The notes under the pieces are model-generated. The model had not been told where the DNA came from. It was given only the letters and a program-made list of their open reading frames with translations, and searched no databases. A program made the translations under genes and the position numbers. From Syngnathus acus (Eukaryota; Chordata; Actinopteri; Syngnathiformes; Syngnathidae): 64,000 bases of DNA. Of the stretch, positions 49,867-64,000 are shown in pieces. Each line of letters begins with the position of its first letter. Positions within the stretch are counted from its first letter, which is position 1. The DNA lies in NCBI RefSeq assembly GCF_901709675.1, contig NC_051096.1, positions 2,323,001-2,387,000 of the forward strand, written 5' to 3'.

Positions 49867-51898
49867 ATGATTGAGCCGAAAAAGAGAACGGCTGACATGG
49901 CGGTGGTGCCTTCTGCTGCCATGAAGAGACCCCGGACGGAGCTAGTGGCGGCGGCCCAGTCTCAGCAGCTCGTGGCCGGGGTATTGTTACGTTTTTCCGA
50001 ATCGCATATAATCTAACACGAAGATCATCATGTTCATGTTAATTATCACACAATAACTGTAAATGGACTGCAAAATACTTTGTAAATCGGTGTCAGCGGT
50101 TGCTTTTTGCTTATGCTAAGCTAGCCCACCAGTGCAACCTAGCGGTGAAAAATAGTACTTCCTTGCCAGTAAATGTAATAATGTGAATTGTCTTTTTCAG
50201 GGGCCCCCGAGGACCTCCAGCCTGCAGGCCCCCATCATGCTGATGTCAGGCCATGAGGGCGAGGTGTACTGCTGCAAGTTTCACCCCAACGGTGCCACCC
50301 TGGCCTCGTCCGGCTTTGACAGGCTCATATGTAAGTTGCCACATACAAACAAACTGTGCAAGGAAGATATAAACTTTATTTTTGTGATTGTAGTGATGTG
50401 GAATGTTTACGGAGACTGCGACAACTTTGCAACGCTGAAGGGTCACAGCGGAGCAGTGATGGAGCTGCACTACAACACAGACGGAAGGTCACTAAACTAG
50501 CCTACTTTAGAACTTGTTGCTGAAACACCAGATGAAATTAAAGTCGTTTTTATTTTGTTGCCGTTCAGCCTGCTGTTTTCTGCAAGCACGGACAAGACGG
50601 TGGGCGTGTGGGACAGCGAAACGGGCGAGCGGATCAAGCGGCTGAAGGGCCACACCTCCTTCGTTAACACCTGCTACCCCGCCCGCAGGGGACCCCAACT
50701 CGTGTGCACCGGCAGCGACGACGGGACCGTCAAGGTCATGCAGCTTAGAATGTGACGTCACATGGGTTTAGGGTTACTACCCTAAAAGCAAAAGTGGGGG
50801 AAAAAATCCTCGTATCTCCAAAATTTGAAGTAGCACTGCATTGTGGATGTGTTGTAGCTGTGGGACGTGCGCAAGAAAGGTGCCATCCACACCTTCCAGA
50901 ACACCTACCAGGTTCTCGCCGTCACCTTCAACGACACCAGCGACCAGATTCTGTCCGGAGGGATCGACAATGACATCAAGGTAGCAAATTTTGAAGCCAC
51001 ATGACTTTGGTACGCCACAGAATCTTCCCGTACTTGTTTGTTGCAGGTGTGGGACTTGAGGCAGAACAAGCTTATGTACAACATGCACGGACACGGCGAC
51101 TCGGTGACCGGACTCAGTCTAAGCTCGGAGGGGTCTTACCTGCTCTCCAACTCCATGGACAACACCGGTAAATATTTGACAAGAGAAACCAAAACTTTCT
51201 CCGCTTTTCAAGTGTGTGCATTCACCCTCCTTAATTTGTGTGCGCAGTGCGTATTTGGGATGTTCGACCTTTTGCACCCAAGGAAAGATGCGTGAAGATT
51301 TTCCAGGGCAACGTACACAACTTTGAAAAGGTAACAAATGTTTTCATGAAAAGTTTGTGAGCGACTCCAATGGCCACTTTTGTTTTCTTCAAGAATCTCA
51401 TGAGGTGCTCGTGGTCCACTGACGGCAGCAAAATCGCCGCAGGATCAGCTGACAGGTGACACACACACACTCAAACACAGGAGGCTGCCAAGAGATCAAA
51501 AATGTCCTCAAGAAGGTGTACCGGAATCCTGGAAAAATAACAAGTCTGATGTTTCTGTGTTAGATTTGTTTACATTTGGGACACCACGTCACGCCGCATC
51601 CTCTACAAGCTACCGGGACATGCTGGCTCCGTCAACGAAGTCGTCTTTCATCCGGAAGAACCCGTCGGTACGTCTCACCGTTGACACCGACTGATCTTTT
51701 TTACTTTCTGTTGTTAGCGGTCACAAACTTCTTTTTTGTTTGCGTAATTAAGTGTGAGAATTGTTGAAGAAAATTGCAATTACAAGATATTCATGAGCTA
51801 TTTGTTGTTTTGTTTCTTGCTAACGTTTTGCTTGCTTTGTCTTCACAGTGCTCTCTGGTGGCAGCGACAAACGACTCTACATGGGAGAGATTCAGTAG
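49867..51898 (+). CDS. snrnp40: U5 snRNP 40 kDa protein (WD40)
   Basis: Ten exons: 49867-49980, 50201-50330, 50394-50487, 50569-50734, 50858-50980, 51047-51167, 51248-51330, 51394-51455, 51564-51667, 51849-51898; 1,047 nt, 348 aa. A basic N-terminus (MIEPKKR) is followed by seven WD40 repeats, with motifs such as LMSGHEGEVYCCKFHPNG, LKGHSGAVMELHYNTDG, LKGHTSFVNTCYPAR, DDGTVKLWDVR, FQNTYQVLAVTFNDT, GHGDSVTGLSLSSEGSYL and GHAGSVNEVVFHP. It ends KRLYMGEIQ, as in the human protein. It is a structural propeller of the U5 snRNP and tri-snRNP in pre-mRNA splicing. It is close to the human length (357 aa); the difference is in the low-complexity N-terminus. No defects seen. Confidence 0.97.
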
Positions 51899-53784
51899 CA
51901 AACGTTGCGCGTGTGTTAGGGTTGCACAATATTGGAAAATGAATGTGTAATTACCCAAGATCCATTATTGGATGGTAATGTACATTTAAGTTTGCAGCTG
52001 ACTGATAAAAATAAGAACAAAGAATAAAATTTATTCTTTAAGAAAATGTCTTTGCGATATACATTTTGCATCAGACGATATCGTGATATTGATACTTTTC
52101 CGATATATTGTGCAGCCTTAGTGTGTGTGCAGTTGAGTGAGTGCCTGAGAACATCAATGTTTTTTTTTTTTTAATCCCAATGTGTTGGGTCTTTTTAATA
52201 AAATCCACATGTTCTGGAAAGAAAACGGGTCTGAGCTTGTGTATGATGTGTTGCTAAAACCAATAAATTCGTCGCTTGGAGGCTGCACGAACTGATATTA
52301 TGATTATTAAGCATATTTATTATAAAGCATGATTTGCCCGACCAGCGATGGATAAGTCTTCTACCACTCTGTCAACTCGAATGTTTATCAATTTTATTCA
52401 CTGCTGCGTATGCAGTTTTGAGGTAAATGTGCTTTTGTGGTCTTTAAGGTAGTTTACTAATTTTATCCCAGATCTGACCCGGTTTGGAATCAATTTTGCT
52501 TTATGTTGACGGTCTCAGCTTTCTGCATGAATATATGTAATCCAGGTCTGCTATGATGTTTATGCAATTTGTATGCACTTTTTAAAACGAATGTTTAATT
52601 CATATTGGATTCAGTTTGAACGGAAAATGGTATAAACAATATGTAAACGTGATGTCAACCCCCAAATTAATGTCAGATTTTCAAACTGTTTTATTTCACA
52701 TTTTGGGATTTTTATACAGCAGTGTTTATTTACGTATAAGACATTTTCTAATTGCGTAATAAGTTGATGACAGTGGAAGTGATGCGAGTATCCGAAGGTG
52801 CGCTCTCGCCGCGCCTCGCTCCATCCATCCCCGCTGCCCGGCGTGCGTCTTTTTTTTTTCCCCCTCTCTCCTCTTTTGTTGCCTTTTTTTTTTTTTTACT
52901 CCTCCCCTGTAGTATGAACGCAGCTCCTCCTCGAGGGGGGTCGCCTCCACGGCCAGCCCCCAACCCCCCCCCGCTTCACTTCTACCACCACCACCGCCTC
53001 CTCCTCGCTCTCCCGCCCGCCTCTTTCCCCTCGCTCCTCCGGCTCCTCCTTTGCACGCCCCGGCACCGATTGTTGACAAAAGACGGCGCGGAGAGACGAA
53101 GCGAGGCAACCTGGTATTTTTCTCCCTCATCGGAATCCCCAAACGGGATCTGTCCGGTTTTGTCGGAGGGAGACGACGGAACGAGAAGGTGGTGCGCGCA
53201 GGAGCCTCCGAGGGGGGCCGCGATTGTTGTTCATTCGAACGTGGTGAGTCACAACGGGCTGCTTTGTGCGTCGGTCGCCGGGCGGGCAGGCCGGAGCCAC
53301 CGAAGCAACGCTGCTTGCTGGATGGCTTGCTTCCCTCCTATGCCGCCGTCCCCGTGTGATCCCGCTATCATATGATGCTCATTTCTGTCTGCAGCCTGGG
53401 GCCCATCATAACACTTTTCCACCTCTCTTTGTGCCTTTGTATGTGTGTGTGTGTATGCGCCCCCCCCCCCACCTCCCTCCTTCCTCCAGACCCTCTGGAA
53501 GGTGTGGCCGAGGTGATTCGCTTATCACTGGTGGTCTAACCGCAGCGGGCCCGGCTCCAACAACCACTGGAAGAAGACGAAAATAATTTGAAAAATTTAG
53601 CATAAAATGGGTCACCGGTTGTGAGGGCAAGCGGCGGTCCAGGCTCTGAGGAAGACGAAGGAGGCGGCAGGGGGGCGCCCGGAATGGTGTGAGCTGACTC
53701 GGCCAGGCAAGTCTGGATCTAAGCGGGGAACCGTCCTTCCCCCGGAGCCTGCGCGGCCCCACGCCGCGTGCCGAGCCCTCCAAG
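51899..53784. other. Region between snrnp40 and nkain1
   Basis: snrnp40 3' UTR with aataaa at 52,023-52,028 and again near 52,197. Then AT-rich DNA and, from about 52,790, a GC- and pyrimidine-rich block. That block is the likely nkain1 promoter and 5' UTR, ending at the start codon 53,785. It holds a Pro-rich open frame on the plus strand (52,752-53,375), which I regard as noncoding. Confidence 0.5.
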
Positions 53785-56591
<2,807 letters not shown>

Positions 56592-57825
56592 CGGACACTT
56601 GTAAAACAGAACAGCATCACTACAGATGGTACGAGGTAGTTAGAGGACTTGCTTACCCCCCCGCCTTGGAGAAAATGTGTGAGAGTGTGTGCGCCTGAGT
56701 AAGATTACCATCCCTGAATGGAATGTACCAAGCTCAGGGATGAACCAGCATGTTGGATGGACGGGCAGATGGATGAACCGGAATAAGGAGACAGTCACCG
56801 GCGACACACATCTTTACCAGCTAGCAACACAAATGTGTGTAGTGTACTTCAGTGTGTGTGTGTGTGTGTGTCACGGGATTAAACGGTGCTTTCAGATTGC
56901 ACCTCGCACCATCGTTATTGTGGGAGGGAGGGTCACGTAATTTAAAAAACAAAATAAATAAGGCACGACTCATTGTCATTTTAGAATGTGTTGATGTCAA
57001 ACTAGAGCAGTCTTAAGATCCCAAAGCTGTCTGCGAACAGTCGGCAAACGTCCCTGTTTCACAATTTACCGACGTGCATCCATCTCCGATGCCCAGGGTG
57101 AATTTGACTTTAGTGGGGTTGGTAGGGTGCAGATGGCTTTGGGATCGGGTATTTGTATGTCGGGGGGAGGGGTACTCTGCATGTAAATAACAAGCCAATA
57201 ATTGATTTGGATGATAAAAAAAGAGGGTCCTGCATTGGGGTGTCCAGGGGATGGGGGGGTATCTTTTTTTCTTCATACCTGTGTCTCTTGTTGTTCTCAC
57301 TCTCAAAAATCTCAACGGGCACAGACGCTTTTTGTCTGTCAAACAGGAGACGGGAGGAGCAAAGAAGTGAGACAGGTATGAGGCGAACACCTTGAAGTAA
57401 AGGTGCACTGTACCGTTTGAAATAATAAAAACGACACTTTCTACATGAAAAATTAGAATTGTGTCCGCATTGGATTGATTTTGACATTTCAATGAAGGTT
57501 TTTGAGATGAATTGTTTTAAGTTATTGTCTTGTTAGCATTGACAGAAATTATTGTAATAAATGGCAGTTTAACTAAATAACATTTGAAATTCTCATCAGG
57601 TTGTTTTTATACTAAAAATACGAAGTCGATGGAAACACTGTTACCATGGCGACAGTCTGCATTACGTCACCCCCACACGCTTTGCGGCAGTGTTTCCCCG
57701 AAGCCACCCGCAATGTTTTTGTTTTGATTTAAATGACTCTTTTTTTTTTTTTTTTTACCGAGTATGGTATGATAAACAAAACATGACGGACATGCCACCG
57801 CCCCCTTCGGTACAGTATTCCTCCA
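56592..57825. other. nkain1 3' UTR and gap to pum1
   Basis: Includes a (GT)n near 56,851-56,870 and a polyadenylation-like aataaa at about 56,951. The region ends at the CpG-rich pum1 leader from about 57,860. No exon is recognised. Confidence 0.5.
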
Positions 57826-57918
57826 TTGACAAACGGCGTGAATGAGGTCCATAAATGCAGTACAGAACCGAACAAAGAAAGCGGGCCCGGTGCGGCCCTC
57901 CCCTCCCCGGTTGGCGCA

Positions 57919-64000
<6,082 letters not shown>

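Noticed and set aside
52752-53375. A 207-codon Pro-rich plus-strand frame before nkain1
   Set aside because: Low-complexity, pyrimidine-rich leader DNA with poly-T and poly-C runs; not similar to a known protein, and nkain1 starts cleanly at 53,785.

Overview
This is nuclear DNA of a ray-finned (teleost) fish. Genes are split into short exons with GT-AG introns, many of them only 65-120 bp. Intergenic DNA carries (CA)n, (CTTC)n and long poly-G/poly-C tracts and small inverted-repeat transposons. The proteins are vertebrate and closest to fish forms. I cannot name the species. The window starts inside one gene (a lectin) and ends inside another (pum1).

Left part, 1-42 kb. Positions 1-12,142 (+) hold the 3' part of a very large lectin-like gene. 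It has tandem C-type lectin domains (CTLDs) in repeating A-B-C triplets, then a SUEL/rhamnose-binding-type domain, a discoidin (F5/8C) domain, an LCCL domain, another CTLD and a terminal galectin-like domain. A hAT transposon with perfect 8-bp target duplications sits in one intron. Downstream lies a 750-bp tandem repeat. Next are a minus-strand gene joining a teleost zinc-finger-protein-type N-terminus to a MADF-like region, with decayed C2H2 fingers behind it (13.9-15.9 kb), and a short dysbindin relative without coiled coil (16.9-19.1 kb). About 5 kb of repeat-rich noncoding DNA follows. Then come arpp21 (24.6-32.5 kb, +) with mir-128 in its penultimate intron, zftraf1/cyhr1 (34.3-37.1 kb, -) and dclk3 (38.2-41.3 kb, -).

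Right part, 44-64 kb. fabp3 (+), zcchc17 (-), snrnp40 (+), nkain1 (+) and pum1 (+, truncated by the window end) keep the gene order and relative orientation of human 1p35.2. The junction between the two parts (about 41.3-44.1 kb) contains the 3' tail of a non-LTR retrotransposon.

The genes do not form one pathway. The left part is an innate-immunity/extracellular lectin next to neuronal genes: arpp21 and mir-128, dclk3 and dysbindin. The right part mixes housekeeping RNA genes (snrnp40, zcchc17, pum1) with a fatty-acid carrier and a Na,K-ATPase partner. Exon models were built by eye from splice signals and phase. For arpp21, zftraf1, dclk3, fabp3, zcchc17, snrnp40, nkain1, the dysbindin gene and the 14-16 kb gene, the summed coding lengths are multiples of three. 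The lectin gene is phase-consistent at every junction but one (9,521/9,693).
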